Of a stretch of DNA of 64,000 nt, positions 52,624-62,487 are shown one piece after another (positions within the stretch are counted from its first letter, which is position 1; each line of letters begins with the position of its first letter). The position numbers and the translations under genes were made by a program. The DNA comes from Pseudidiomarina atlantica. GTDB taxonomy: Bacteria > Pseudomonadota > Gammaproteobacteria > Enterobacterales > Alteromonadaceae. The stretch is from contig NZ_JPIN01000006.1 in the NCBI RefSeq assembly GCF_000753735.1, positions 62,001 through 126,000 of the forward strand, given 5' to 3'. The notes under the pieces were generated by a model, which ran no database searches, was not told the origin of the DNA, and saw only the letters and a list, made by a program, of their open reading frames with translations.

Positions 52624-52641
52624 GTGGGCCAATACGCCCAC
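52624..52641 (+). other. Intergenic hairpin before the S1/P1 nuclease gene
   Basis: GTGGGC and GCCCAC form a perfect six-pair stem with a six-base loop, 19 bases before the nuclease ATG. There is no T-run, so not a standard terminator; a small operator or mRNA-processing element is possible. Confidence 0.4.
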
Positions 52642-52659
52642 AAACTTACGGCTCTAGCT

Positions 52660-53481
52660 ATGAAACCAATGACCTCAGCTCTGCTCACGTTGAGCGCTGT
52701 ATCCTTATGTTGCTCCGCAGCATTCTATACTTCAACTGCCTCTGCATGGGGACAAAACGGCCATCGCATCACTGGCAAGATTGCCGAAGCTTATTTAACC
52801 CCTGCCGCACGACAAGCAATCGAAGACCTATTGGGTCCAGAATCACTTGCAGAAGCATCGACTTACGCTGATGAAATGCGTTCAAACCCAAGTGAATTTT
52901 GGCAAAAAACCGCTAATCCATTTCATTATGTAACACTGCAACAACCGCATGACTATCACGCTGATGATTGTCCCCCACAGGGTGATGCCATGAGTGCTTT
53001 GGAGGATTTCACTGCGACCTTGCAAAGTGAGACCGCATCACGCGATGAAAAGCAACTTGCGCTGCGCTTCATCGTACACATTATCGGTGATTTGCACCAA
53101 CCATTACACGTTGGCTCAGCAGCCTTAAACGACCGCGGTGGCAATGATGTAAAAGTTAAGTTTTACGGTGAAGATAGCAATTTACATAGCGTTTGGGACA
53201 CCGGCTTGGTGGAGCACCAAAACCTATCCTACACTGAGTTTTCCAACTGGTTGCAACGTCGCATTACCGATGAACAAGCGCAAACTTGGGCAACGCCTGA
53301 CCCTTATGTTTGGATCAATGAAAGTTCACAGTTGCGTGATGAAGTCTACCCTGCGGCCGATGAGACAAGTTTGAGTTGGGATTATGTCTATAATTACACG
53401 CCAGTGATGAAGCAACGCTTGCAACAAGGCGGTGTGCGCATCGCAGCTTATTTAAATAACGTTTTTGCGGACGCCGAGTAA
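52660..53481 (+). CDS. Exported S1/P1-type nuclease
   Basis: Periplasmic or secreted zinc nuclease of the S1/P1 family degrading single-stranded DNA/RNA, 273 residues. The signal peptide ends TASA, so the mature protein begins at Trp30 (WGQNGHR), exactly as in S1/P1 nucleases whose N-terminal Trp ligates zinc. His35, [13 protein letters not shown] and GNDVKVKF supply further ligands. I used the ATG at 52660; the longer frame starts in the upstream gene. Substrate range likely extracellular nucleic acid; it pairs logically with the lipoprotein nucleotidase at 834-2567 for phosphate and nucleoside scavenging, although the genes are far apart. rimO follows after four bases. Confidence 0.9.
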   Translation: MKPMTSALLTLSAVSLCCSAAFYTSTASAWGQNGHRITGKIAEAYLTPAARQAIEDLLGPESLAEASTYADEMRSNPSEFWQKTANPFHYVTLQQPHDYHADDCPPQGDAMSALEDFTATLQSETASRDEKQLALRFIVHIIGDLHQPLHVGSAALNDRGGNDVKVKFYGEDSNLHSVWDTGLVEHQNLSYTEFSNWLQRRITDEQAQTWATPDPYVWINESSQLRDEVYPAADETSLSWDYVYNYTPVMKQRLQQGGVRIAAYLNNVFADAE

Positions 53482-53485
53482 CTTT

Positions 53486-54841
53486 ATGACAGTTGAAAAT
53501 TATATCCCTGAAGATGCTGCAGCGTCGCGCCAGCCGAAAGTAGGTTTCGTGAGCTTAGGCTGCCCCAAAAACCTGGTCGATTCCGAGCGTATTTTGACCC
53601 AGTTACGCACTGAGGGATACGATATCGTGAACAGCTACGACAACGCCGATATGGTGATTGTAAATACCTGTGGCTTTATCGATAGCGCGGTTCAAGAGTC
53701 ACTCGATGCGATCGGCGAAGCACTGAACGAGAACGGTAAAGTCATTGTAACCGGCTGTTTAGGTGCGAAGGACGATGAAATTCGTGAAGTACACCCCAAT
53801 GTTCTAGCGATTACCGGCCCGCATGCCTATGAAGAAGTGATGGGGCATGTGCATCAATACGTACCTAAGCCGGAACGTGCACCCTTTGAAAACTTGGTTC
53901 CAGAAACTGGAGTAAAACTAACGCCTCGACATTTTGCTTACCTCAAGATTTCTGAAGGATGTAACCATCGCTGTACCTTCTGCATCATTCCATCCATGCG
54001 TGGAGATCTGGTCAGTCGTCCGGTCGGCAATGTCTTGGCAGAAGCGCAACGACTCGCTAATGCTGGTGTTAAAGAACTACTGGTTATCTCTCAGGACACG
54101 AGCGCCTACGGTGTTGACGTCAAGCACAAGACTGGCTTCTGGGACGGCCAACCGGTTAAAACCCGTATGCTTGAGCTTTGTGAAGCGCTCGGTAAGCTCG
54201 GGATCTGGGTTCGCCTTCATTACGTGTATCCTTATCCGTCAGTGGATGATGTCATCCCACTCATGGCTGCAGGCAAAATTTTGCCTTATTTGGATATTCC
54301 TTTGCAGCATGCGAATAAGCGTATTTTACGTTTGATGAAACGTCCAGGCTCGGCTGATCGCACGCTTGAGCGCATCCAAAACTGGCGAAAAATCTGTCCG
54401 GATCTCACCATTCGCAGCACCTTCATTGTCGGTTTTCCAGGTGAAACTGAAGAAGAATTTGAAGAATTACTGCAGTTTTTACGCGATGCTCAACTCGATC
54501 GTGTCGGCTGTTTCACCTACTCGGATGTTGAAGGTGCAAAAGCCAATGAGTTGCCAGATCCAGTACCAGAAGATGTGAAACAAGAACGCTACGCGCGCTT
54601 TATGGAAGTCCAGCAACAAATCAGCGCAGCGCGGCTGCAACAGAAAATTGGCCGGACCTTGGCAGTACTTATTGATGAAGTTGATGGCGAAGGTGCCATT
54701 GGTCGCAGTTACGCAGATGCTCCAGAAATCGATGGGTTGGTGTATTTAAATGGCGAATACGAAGTGCAACCAGGAGATATAGTGCAGGTGCAAATTGAGC
54801 ATGCTGACGAATATGATCTGTGGGGAACCGTTGTTCGCTAG
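53486..54841 (+). CDS. rimO: Ribosomal protein S12 methylthiotransferase RimO
   Basis: Radical-SAM enzyme that methylthiolates the conserved Asp of ribosomal protein S12; 451 residues. The N-terminal UPF0004 domain has [14 protein letters not shown] and VNTCGF, the radical-SAM cluster is CNHRCTFC near 159-166, and the C-terminal TRAM domain contains [16 protein letters not shown]. The start at 53486 is four bases after the nuclease stop; the TTG-started extension to 53465 would overlap that gene and lacks support. Cytosolic, needs two [4Fe-4S] clusters and SAM. Confidence 0.96.
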   Translation: MTVENYIPEDAAASRQPKVGFVSLGCPKNLVDSERILTQLRTEGYDIVNSYDNADMVIVNTCGFIDSAVQESLDAIGEALNENGKVIVTGCLGAKDDEIREVHPNVLAITGPHAYEEVMGHVHQYVPKPERAPFENLVPETGVKLTPRHFAYLKISEGCNHRCTFCIIPSMRGDLVSRPVGNVLAEAQRLANAGVKELLVISQDTSAYGVDVKHKTGFWDGQPVKTRMLELCEALGKLGIWVRLHYVYPYPSVDDVIPLMAAGKILPYLDIPLQHANKRILRLMKRPGSADRTLERIQNWRKICPDLTIRSTFIVGFPGETEEEFEELLQFLRDAQLDRVGCFTYSDVEGAKANELPDPVPEDVKQERYARFMEVQQQISAARLQQKIGRTLAVLIDEVDGEGAIGRSYADAPEIDGLVYLNGEYEVQPGDIVQVQIEHADEYDLWGTVVR

Positions 54842-54868
54842 TTTGGAACGGCTAAAAATCAGCGACGC

Positions 54869-56149
54869 TTAGGCGTCGCTGTCATCATCAAGTAGTTTGC
54901 TATCGAGCTTTTTCGATGATTGCACACCCATTTCTTTAAACTTCTCCACCCGACCGACCAGATTACCGCGACCGCTTGAGAGCTTATTCATTGCACCATC
55001 GTAATGCTTACGCACCGTATCAAGACTGTTGCCGATACGCTGCATGTCTTCAATAAAGCCAACAAACTTATCGTAAAGCTTACCTGCGTCTTCCGCAATT
55101 TTTTGCGCATTGCGATTCTGATGCTCGTACTGCCAAATATTATTCACCGTGCGTAGCGCCACCAATAAATTGGTCGGGCTGACCAACATGATGTTGTGTT
55201 CAAGCGCTAGGCGAATGAGTTCAGGATCCCGATCGACCGCCAACAAAAAGGCTGGCTCAATGGGAATAAACATCAATACATAATCAAGCGTTCGCACACT
55301 ATCTAACTGCTGATAGTTCTTTTTCGACAGCCCCTTAATGTGTGCGCGTAATGAATTAACGTGTTCCGCTAGCGCTGCCTCACGTGCTTTATCGTCATCA
55401 CTGTTGAAATAGCGTTCATACGCAACCAGTGACACTTTGGAGTCAATCACCACGTCTTTCTCGTTGGGCAAATGTACAACTACGTCTGGCTTAAACGAGC
55501 GACCGTCCTCATCACGATGGTGACTTTGAGTTTCGTACTCATGCCCTTCGCGCAACCCTGATTGATTCAAAATACGCTCAAGTACCACCTCTCCCCAGTT
55601 GCCTTGCGTTTTGGTATCGCCTTTCAGGGCGCGGGTGAGCGCATCTGCTTCGGCGGCCATTTGCTTGTTAAGCTCTTTCAGCGAGGTGATTTCTGTAGTC
55701 AACGAAGCGCGTTGTTTTAACTCTTCGGTATACTGGCTTTCAACTTGCTTCTTAAAGGCCTCAAGCTGTTGCTTAAAGGGTGCTAGGGTGATTTCCAGAG
55801 ATTGCTTGCTGCTTTGCTGCAAACGTTCAGATTTTTGTTCAAAGATTTGCTGGGCTAAGCGCTCAAATTCCTTTTTCATGCGCTCTTCACTAGCTTCTAA
55901 TAAGCGTTGCTTCTCTTCAGCGTGTTTGAGCGTGCTTTCTAACTTGCTTTGATTCGCCGCTAGATCGGCTTGCAACTGACTGCGCTGTTGCTGTAACTGC
56001 TGCTGCAACTGTTCTGCTTGCTTCAGCCGTTGCTCAAGTTGCGCTACTTGTTGCACCTTTGGGCGCTGCCACAGCCACGCCAAAATTACGCCAACGACTA
56101 GCGCGGCAGCGCCAGCCGTTAACCATTGCCACAGCTCCAGACTAAGCAT
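54869..56149 (-). CDS. rmuC: DNA recombination protein RmuC
   Basis: Membrane-anchored protein that limits inverted-repeat recombination in E. coli, with a putative nuclease-fold core; 426 residues. One N-terminal membrane segment (WLTAGAAALVVGVILAWLW), a long coiled coil (about 30-170), then the RmuC domain with GNWGEVVLERILNQSGLREGHEY and DVVIDSKVSLVAYERY. The C-terminus is acidic. It overlaps the fumarase gene by eight bases and is the second gene of that operon; the pairing is probably positional rather than functional. Confidence 0.93.
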   Translation of the reverse strand: MLSLELWQWLTAGAAALVVGVILAWLWQRPKVQQVAQLEQRLKQAEQLQQQLQQQRSQLQADLAANQSKLESTLKHAEEKQRLLEASEERMKKEFERLAQQIFEQKSERLQQSSKQSLEITLAPFKQQLEAFKKQVESQYTEELKQRASLTTEITSLKELNKQMAAEADALTRALKGDTKTQGNWGEVVLERILNQSGLREGHEYETQSHHRDEDGRSFKPDVVVHLPNEKDVVIDSKVSLVAYERYFNSDDDKAREAALAEHVNSLRAHIKGLSKKNYQQLDSVRTLDYVLMFIPIEPAFLLAVDRDPELIRLALEHNIMLVSPTNLLVALRTVNNIWQYEHQNRNAQKIAEDAGKLYDKFVGFIEDMQRIGNSLDTVRKHYDGAMNKLSSGRGNLVGRVEKFKEMGVQSSKKLDSKLLDDDSDA

Positions 56150-57653
56150 CAGCGGCTGCCAACTTCACTCGCCAAATTGCCGGGCCGGTCTCGTGCGCAT
56201 TCTCACCCGTGCTATCGACAGCAACGGTCACCGGCATATCTTCGACTTCGAATTCATAAATCGCTTCCATCCCGAGATCTTCGAAACCAACCACACGCGC
56301 TTTCTTGATTGCTTTAGCAACTAGGTAGGCAGCACCGCCTACCGCCATCAGATACACGGCTTTGTGTCGCTTAATACTGGCAACTGTTGCTGGCCCGCGC
56401 TCCGCTTTACCTATCATGCCCAAAATACCAGTTTTTTCCAGCATCATGTCCGTAAACTTATCCATTCGCGTTGCCGTTGTTGGACCTGCCGGCCCGACAA
56501 CTTCATCACCGACAGGATCGACTGGCCCCACGTAATAAATAAACTTATTGGTGAAGTCGACAGGCAGTTCTTCGCCATTATCTAGCATATCTTTGATGCG
56601 TTTGTGCGCGGCATCACGGCCGGTCAGCATTTTGCCTGACAACAACACGGTTTCACCGGTCTTCCACGTTTCAATATCTGCTTGAGTGATTTCATCAAGG
56701 TTGACGCGACGGGCATCATCACCAAGCTCAAAGGTTATGTCAGGCCAGTCTTCGAGTTTTGGTGGTTGCAAATCAGCTGGACCCGATCCATCAAGTACAA
56801 AATGTGCATGGCGCGTTGCTGCACAGTTTGGAATCAAGGTTACAGGTTTTGACGCGGCATGGGTTGGCATTGATTTAATTTTCACATCCATTACGGTAGT
56901 CACGCCACCGAGACCTTGTGCACCAATTCCTAACTTGTTGACGCGCTCATAGATTTCTAGACGCAACTCTTCCTCGGCATTTTGCGGACCACGGTCAAGT
57001 AACTCCTGAATATCCACCGGATCCATCAAGGCTTCTTTTGCTAATACTGCAGATTTCTCCGCAGTACCACCAATACCTAAGCCAATCATACCGGGCGGGC
57101 ACCAACCGGCACCGAGTTTAGGCATGGTCTCAACCACCCAATCAGCGATCGAGTCACTCGGGTTCAACATGACCATCTTCGACTTATTCTCAGAGCCGCC
57201 ACCTTTTGCGGCAATCATAACTTCAACCTGATCGCCCGGCACCATATCGATATGCACTACAGCTGGTGTGTTATCACCAGTGTTTTTACGTTTGCCGGCA
57301 GGATCCGCGACAATCGATGCACGCAACGGGTTGTCAGGATTTGTGTACGCTTGGCGAGTGCCTTCATCAACCATCTGTTGAACGGTTAAGTCTGTTTTAT
57401 CCCATTGCACTCCCATTCCTACTTTCACAAAGCAGGTCACGATTCCTGTGTCTTGGCAGATCGGACGGTGCCCTTGCGCGGCCATGCGCGAGTTAGTGAG
57501 CACTTGCGCAATCGCATTTTTCGCCGCTTCACTCTGTTCACGGTGGTACGCTTGCTCCAGCGCTTGTACGAAATCTAATGGGTGATAATAAGAGATGTAT
57601 TGCAACGCATCGGCAATACTTTCGATAAAATCAGCTTGGCGAATAACGGCCAT
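56142..57653 (-). CDS. fumA: Class I (iron-sulfur) fumarate hydratase
   Basis: Converts fumarate to L-malate in the TCA cycle using a [4Fe-4S] cluster; 503 residues, single-chain class I form (N- and C-terminal domains fused as in E. coli FumA/FumB). Cluster cysteines fit GHRPICQDTGIVTCF, NCAATRHAHF (near 277) and the Cys in WCPPGMIGLGIGGTAEKS. The KAERGPATVASIKRHKAVYLM and GGAAYLVAKAIKK segments are family-typical. No class II fumC is in the window. Divergent from pabB, with a 13-bp palindrome in the gap. rmuC follows. Confidence 0.95.
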   Translation of the reverse strand: MAVIRQADFIESIADALQYISYYHPLDFVQALEQAYHREQSEAAKNAIAQVLTNSRMAAQGHRPICQDTGIVTCFVKVGMGVQWDKTDLTVQQMVDEGTRQAYTNPDNPLRASIVADPAGKRKNTGDNTPAVVHIDMVPGDQVEVMIAAKGGGSENKSKMVMLNPSDSIADWVVETMPKLGAGWCPPGMIGLGIGGTAEKSAVLAKEALMDPVDIQELLDRGPQNAEEELRLEIYERVNKLGIGAQGLGGVTTVMDVKIKSMPTHAASKPVTLIPNCAATRHAHFVLDGSGPADLQPPKLEDWPDITFELGDDARRVNLDEITQADIETWKTGETVLLSGKMLTGRDAAHKRIKDMLDNGEELPVDFTNKFIYYVGPVDPVGDEVVGPAGPTTATRMDKFTDMMLEKTGILGMIGKAERGPATVASIKRHKAVYLMAVGGAAYLVAKAIKKARVVGFEDLGMEAIYEFEVEDMPVTVAVDSTGENAHETGPAIWRVKLAAADA

Positions 57654-57685
57654 GTCTACCTCAACATCAACGGGTTACGATTGCT

Positions 57686-57698
57686 CGCTATCATAGCG
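57686..57698. promoter_or_regulatory. Palindrome over the probable fumarase -10 region
   Basis: CGCTAT-C-ATAGCG is a perfect inverted repeat. On the minus strand it contains TATGAT, a plausible -10, with TGGTCA 17 bases upstream. It may be an operator or simply chance. Confidence 0.35.
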
Positions 57699-57773
57699 TT
57701 TTCGCTCCGCGCTGACCAGTTTTAGCATGCACTGTGTTAAGCTATGCCAAGATATTTTTTGGAGTCAAAAGCT

Positions 57774-59096
57774 GTGCCAATCGTTGCTCAAACAATCGAA
57801 CTCAAGCGCCCTTTTGCTGACTTGTTTGGCGCCATCGCCGAACAGCCTTGGGCGCTATTTTTGGATAGCTGTGGGCATCCTAAAAGTCATTATGACTTTA
57901 TTTTTTGGCAGCCAGAGCAGGTGGTTACCTTAGCCGCAGATTGGCCGCATCATTTAACCCAGCTATTGGCACAAATCCCTACTTATGAAGGACCGGAGGA
58001 GTTGCCGTTTCAAGGTGGCTTGGCTGGCGCTTTTAGCTATGATGCCGGACGCGCACTGGAACAACTACCTAATCAAGCGGTTGCCGACATTACCCTACCC
58101 GACTTAGCCGTAGGGTGTTATCACAATGCCTTGATTCGCGAACGCCAATCAGGCAAAACATGGCTGCTCTCTGCAGCTGAAACTCAGCAACATTGGCGCC
58201 AATTTTGGCAGACTTGCGACCAACAACCTGCAGTACCGCGCGAGAACTTCGCACTTACCGCTGCTTGGCGAAGCAACATAAGCGCCGAAGGCTACCGGCA
58301 ACGCTTCAGCAAAGTTCAAGACTACCTACAAGCAGGCGATTGTTATCAAATCAATCTTGCGCAGCGCTTTAGTGCTCCCTATCAAGGCGATGAATGGACT
58401 GCCTACCAACGTTTAAGAGCGACCAATCAAGCGCCCTTCTCGGCGTTTTTACGACTGCCGCAAGGAGCTTTATTAAGTCACTCTCCTGAACGCTTTTTGC
58501 GCGTCAGTGCGGCGGGGCAGGTTGAAACCAAGCCGATCAAAGGCACACGTCCCCGCCATAGCGATCCGATTAAAGATCAGCGACTGGCGGATGAGCTCCA
58601 AAGTGCTAGCAAAGATCGCGCTGAAAATGTCATGATCGTCGATTTACTGCGTAACGATTTGAGCCGCGTCTGTGAACCAGGTTCAGTGCAGGTTCCGACC
58701 TTGTTTGCGATTGAAAGCTATCCGGCTGTGCATCACCTAGTAAGTACTGTTGTGGGTCAGTTACCGGCTCACAGCAACGCGCTCGATCTTTTAGCTGCGT
58801 GTTATCCAGGCGGTTCAATCACCGGTGCGCCGAAAATTCGCGCGATGGAAATTATCGACGAATTAGAGCCTCATCGCCGCAGTTTCTATTGCGGAAGCTT
58901 CGGCTACTTTTCGCAGCATGGCGCTGCCGACACCAGTATCGCCATTCGCACCTTAGTGGCGTGTGATGCGCGCATTCACTGTTGGGCCGGTGGTGGTTTA
59001 GTGGTCGACTCAGAGGTCGCGGCTGAGTATCAAGAAACTCTCGACAAGGTAGCGAAAATATTACCCGTGCTGGCTGCAACCGAGGTCGGCGCATGA
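57774..59096 (+). CDS. pabB: Aminodeoxychorismate synthase component I
   Basis: Makes 4-amino-4-deoxychorismate from chorismate and ammonia (from a PabA glutaminase) for folate synthesis; 440 residues. It has the chorismate-binding domain with QINLAQRF, GTRPRHSDP, RAENVMIVDLLRNDLSRV and CYPGGSITGAPKIRAMEIIDELEP (in two parts). The GTG at 57774 is chosen because GGAG lies nine bases upstream; the longer in-frame ATG at 57744 has no Shine-Dalgarno and adds unusual residues. TrpE-like alternatives are excluded by length and the neighbourhood pabB-nudL-sdaA, as in E. coli. Confidence 0.93.
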   Translation: MPIVAQTIELKRPFADLFGAIAEQPWALFLDSCGHPKSHYDFIFWQPEQVVTLAADWPHHLTQLLAQIPTYEGPEELPFQGGLAGAFSYDAGRALEQLPNQAVADITLPDLAVGCYHNALIRERQSGKTWLLSAAETQQHWRQFWQTCDQQPAVPRENFALTAAWRSNISAEGYRQRFSKVQDYLQAGDCYQINLAQRFSAPYQGDEWTAYQRLRATNQAPFSAFLRLPQGALLSHSPERFLRVSAAGQVETKPIKGTRPRHSDPIKDQRLADELQSASKDRAENVMIVDLLRNDLSRVCEPGSVQVPTLFAIESYPAVHHLVSTVVGQLPAHSNALDLLAACYPGGSITGAPKIRAMEIIDELEPHRRSFYCGSFGYFSQHGAADTSIAIRTLVACDARIHCWAGGGLVVDSEVAAEYQETLDKVAKILPVLAATEVGA

Positions 59097-59689
59097 CTCG
59101 TGAAGAATTTTTGCACCGCTTTCAACTGCATGCGCCGCGCCAAGCGCCGCGGGTTATCCCTAAACGCTTTCGCCCAGCTGCGGTGCTGATCCCGTTGTGG
59201 GAACGTGATAATGAATTGCAGTTGGTGCTCACACAACGCGCGTCATCTTTACGCCATCATGCGGGACAAATCAGCTTTCCCGGCGGCCGCCAAGAACCTG
59301 ATGATGGCAGTCTTTGGGAAACCGCGGTACGCGAAACTGAAGAAGAAATCGGCTTGCCGCGCGATGCGGTTGAATGTATCGGACAGTTACAAGACTACCC
59401 CGTTATCAGTAATTTCATCATTCGCCCCTACGTCGGCTTCATTCATCCGCCCGCGCCGTTGCGAGCGGATCCGAATGAAGTTGCTGAAATTTTCACGGTT
59501 CCGGTTGCACATGTCCTGCATCAACAACGGCATTTCGCTTATCGGATGCAGCGCTTCTTGTACGATCGCGTATACTTTATTCCATATCAGCATAGAAATA
59601 TCTGGGGTGCGACGGCAGGAATTTTGCGAGAATTAGCCGATCACGTGTATCCTGAGCGTCACTCGCTTTATCGTTCTCTTAACGAATAG
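59093..59689 (+). CDS. nudL: NUDIX CoA pyrophosphatase NudL
   Basis: Hydrolyses CoA or its derivatives to 3',5'-ADP and 4'-phosphopantetheine; 198 residues. The CoA-specific UPF0035 prefix is [17 protein letters not shown], directly before the Nudix box [13 protein letters not shown] (REUxEExGU); the spacer in the box is somewhat longer than in general Nudix enzymes, as usual for NudL. Overlaps pabB by four bases, in the conserved pabB-nudL-sdaA order. Cytosolic. Confidence 0.93.
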   Translation: MTREEFLHRFQLHAPRQAPRVIPKRFRPAAVLIPLWERDNELQLVLTQRASSLRHHAGQISFPGGRQEPDDGSLWETAVRETEEEIGLPRDAVECIGQLQDYPVISNFIIRPYVGFIHPPAPLRADPNEVAEIFTVPVAHVLHQQRHFAYRMQRFLYDRVYFIPYQHRNIWGATAGILRELADHVYPERHSLYRSLNE

Positions 59690-59705
59690 GTTTACAACAA
59701 AATTT

Positions 59706-61079
59706 ATGATTAGTGTTTTCGATATCTACAAAGTAGGCATTGGCCCTTCAAGCTCACACACCGTTGGCCCGATGCGCGCGGCTTACGAATTTTTGCATGC
59801 CGCCGACAAAGCTGTGGGTTTAACCAAAGCGACTGGCATCAAAGTCGAATTGTTTGGTTCATTAGGCCAAACTGGTAAAGGCCATGGTACCGGTAAGGCC
59901 GTTATTTTAGGGCTCGCCGGCGAACAGCCGGAAACCGTCGACAGCACCAAGGTAGATGAGTTTTTAGCGGAAACCGAAAAATCCCAACGCTTGAAGTTGT
60001 TGGGTAAGCACGAAATTAAGTTTCCGCGAGAAGGCGCCATTACGTTCCACCGTCGCAAAACCATGCCCCGTCATGCCAACGCGATGGAGCTCAAGCTCTA
60101 CAATGGTGATGAGGTAATTTTCAAAGACCTTTACTACTCTATCGGTGGTGGCTTTATCGTGCGCGATGCCGACTTTGACGACACCCTCGAAGAAGCCATC
60201 GAACAATCGTCGAAACCCATCCCCTATCCATTTGATAGTGCGGCGGAAATGCTCGAGTTATGTAACGAGCATGGCATGCGGATTAGTTCATTGATGTTGG
60301 CCAACGAAAAAGTATTTCGCAGTGAAACCGATATTCGTGCAGGCCTTATGCATATTTGGCGCACCATGGACGAATGTATTGACCGCGGCATAAAGACTGA
60401 AGGTATTTTGCCAGGTGGGCTCAAAGTGCGGCGCCGTGCACCGGGTCTCTATCAACGCCTGAAAAACGAACGTTCGGCTGACCCTATGCAAACCATGGAC
60501 TGGGTCGATCTATTCGCCCTCGCCGTAAATGAGGAGAATGCGGCGGGTGGCCGCGTTGTTACTGCGCCCACCAATGGTGCCGCGGGTATCATTCCAGCAG
60601 TGCTGAAATATGCCGATAAGTTCATTGCGCCACTCGACGAAGAAACCGTTGTACGATTTTTATTAACATCGGCTGCCATCGGTATTCTTTATAAGAAAAA
60701 CGCATCCATCAGTGGTGCGGAAGTCGGTTGCCAAGGCGAAGTCGGGGTTGCCTGCTCAATGGCCGCAGGAGCACTCGCTGAATTGATGGGCGGCAACGTG
60801 AGTAACGTTGAAAACGCTGCTGAAATTGGTATGGAACACAACCTCGGTCTCACCTGCGACCCAGTTGGGGGGCTCGTACAAGTGCCTTGTATTGAACGCA
60901 ACGCCATGGGTGCCATCAAGGCCATCAACGCTGCCCGCCTAGCTTTACGTGGTAGTGGTGACCACAAAGTATCGCTGGATAAGGTCATCAAGACCATGTG
61001 GGATACCGGCAACGATATGAAAACTAAATATAAAGAAACCGCACGCGGCGGTCTCGCGGTTAATATTATCGAGTGCTAA
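59706..61079 (+). CDS. sdaA: L-serine ammonia-lyase
   Basis: Iron-sulfur L-serine deaminase producing pyruvate and ammonia; 457 residues. N-terminal ASB-like domain ([22 protein letters not shown]), then the catalytic domain with the cluster cysteines in [24 protein letters not shown] and [14 protein letters not shown]_beta and SDH_alpha parts are fused as in E. coli SdaA. It is 16 bases after nudL and convergent with cysB. Consistent with an amino-acid-consuming lifestyle. Confidence 0.96.
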   Translation: MISVFDIYKVGIGPSSSHTVGPMRAAYEFLHAADKAVGLTKATGIKVELFGSLGQTGKGHGTGKAVILGLAGEQPETVDSTKVDEFLAETEKSQRLKLLGKHEIKFPREGAITFHRRKTMPRHANAMELKLYNGDEVIFKDLYYSIGGGFIVRDADFDDTLEEAIEQSSKPIPYPFDSAAEMLELCNEHGMRISSLMLANEKVFRSETDIRAGLMHIWRTMDECIDRGIKTEGILPGGLKVRRRAPGLYQRLKNERSADPMQTMDWVDLFALAVNEENAAGGRVVTAPTNGAAGIIPAVLKYADKFIAPLDEETVVRFLLTSAAIGILYKKNASISGAEVGCQGEVGVACSMAAGALAELMGGNVSNVENAAEIGMEHNLGLTCDPVGGLVQVPCIERNAMGAIKAINAARLALRGSGDHKVSLDKVIKTMWDTGNDMKTKYKETARGGLAVNIIEC

Positions 61080-61081
61080 AA

Positions 61082-62086
<1,005 letters not shown>

Positions 62087-62102
62087 TTACTTATTCGAAA
62101 AA

Positions 62103-62130
62103 TATATAACACGTTGCTTATTTATTCCAA
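62103..62130 (-). promoter_or_regulatory. Likely sigma-70 promoter of cysB
   Basis: TTGGAA and TATATA are separated by 16 bases on the minus strand, about 45 bases before the cysB ATG. Direct repeats TTATTC (near 62090 and 62122) lie around it and could mark autoregulation. Confidence 0.5.
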
Positions 62131-62150
62131 GAGTAAATCACGAGGTTTTT

Positions 62151-62483
62151 GTGTCAAGCTTATCTGAACAATTACAAAATCTTGGTTTTCGCGCTACTGA
62201 GACCAGCACTGAAACCGCATCAGAAACAGTGCAGATTGATAAAAGCCAAGCCGTGCGGATTCAACGCCAGACTAAAGGGCGCAAAGGCAAAGGTGTTACC
62301 GTGATCTTCGACCTACCGCAACAGGAAAATTTATTGCGCGACTATGCGCAACAGTTACGAAAAAGTTGTGGCGTCGGTGGCAGTGTCAAAAACGGTACTA
62401 TTGAATTACAAGGTGACCAACGAAGCGCCGCTCAACAATTCTTAGAGCAACAGGGTTTTAAAGTTAAACTTGCGGGTGGTTGA
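62151..62483 (+). CDS. yciH: SUI1/eIF1-like protein YciH
   Basis: Small bacterial homologue of translation initiation factor eIF1/SUI1, 110 residues. In E. coli YciH inhibits or discriminates initiation at noncanonical complexes. Conserved VRIQRQTKGRKGKGVTVIFDLP, LRKSCGVGGSVKNGTIELQGDQ (two parts) and the C-terminal FLEQQGFKVKLAGG are visible. Start is GTG with GAGG five bases upstream. Divergent from cysB and convergent with the phosphatase gene. Cytosolic, near the ribosome. Confidence 0.93.
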   Translation: MSSLSEQLQNLGFRATETSTETASETVQIDKSQAVRIQRQTKGRKGKGVTVIFDLPQQENLLRDYAQQLRKSCGVGGSVKNGTIELQGDQRSAAQQFLEQQGFKVKLAGG

Positions 62484-62487
62484 GCGA

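Noticed and set aside
57744-59096. Longer PabB starting at the ATG 57744
   Set aside because: The extension lacks a Shine-Dalgarno, whereas GTG at 57774 has GGAG nine bases upstream.
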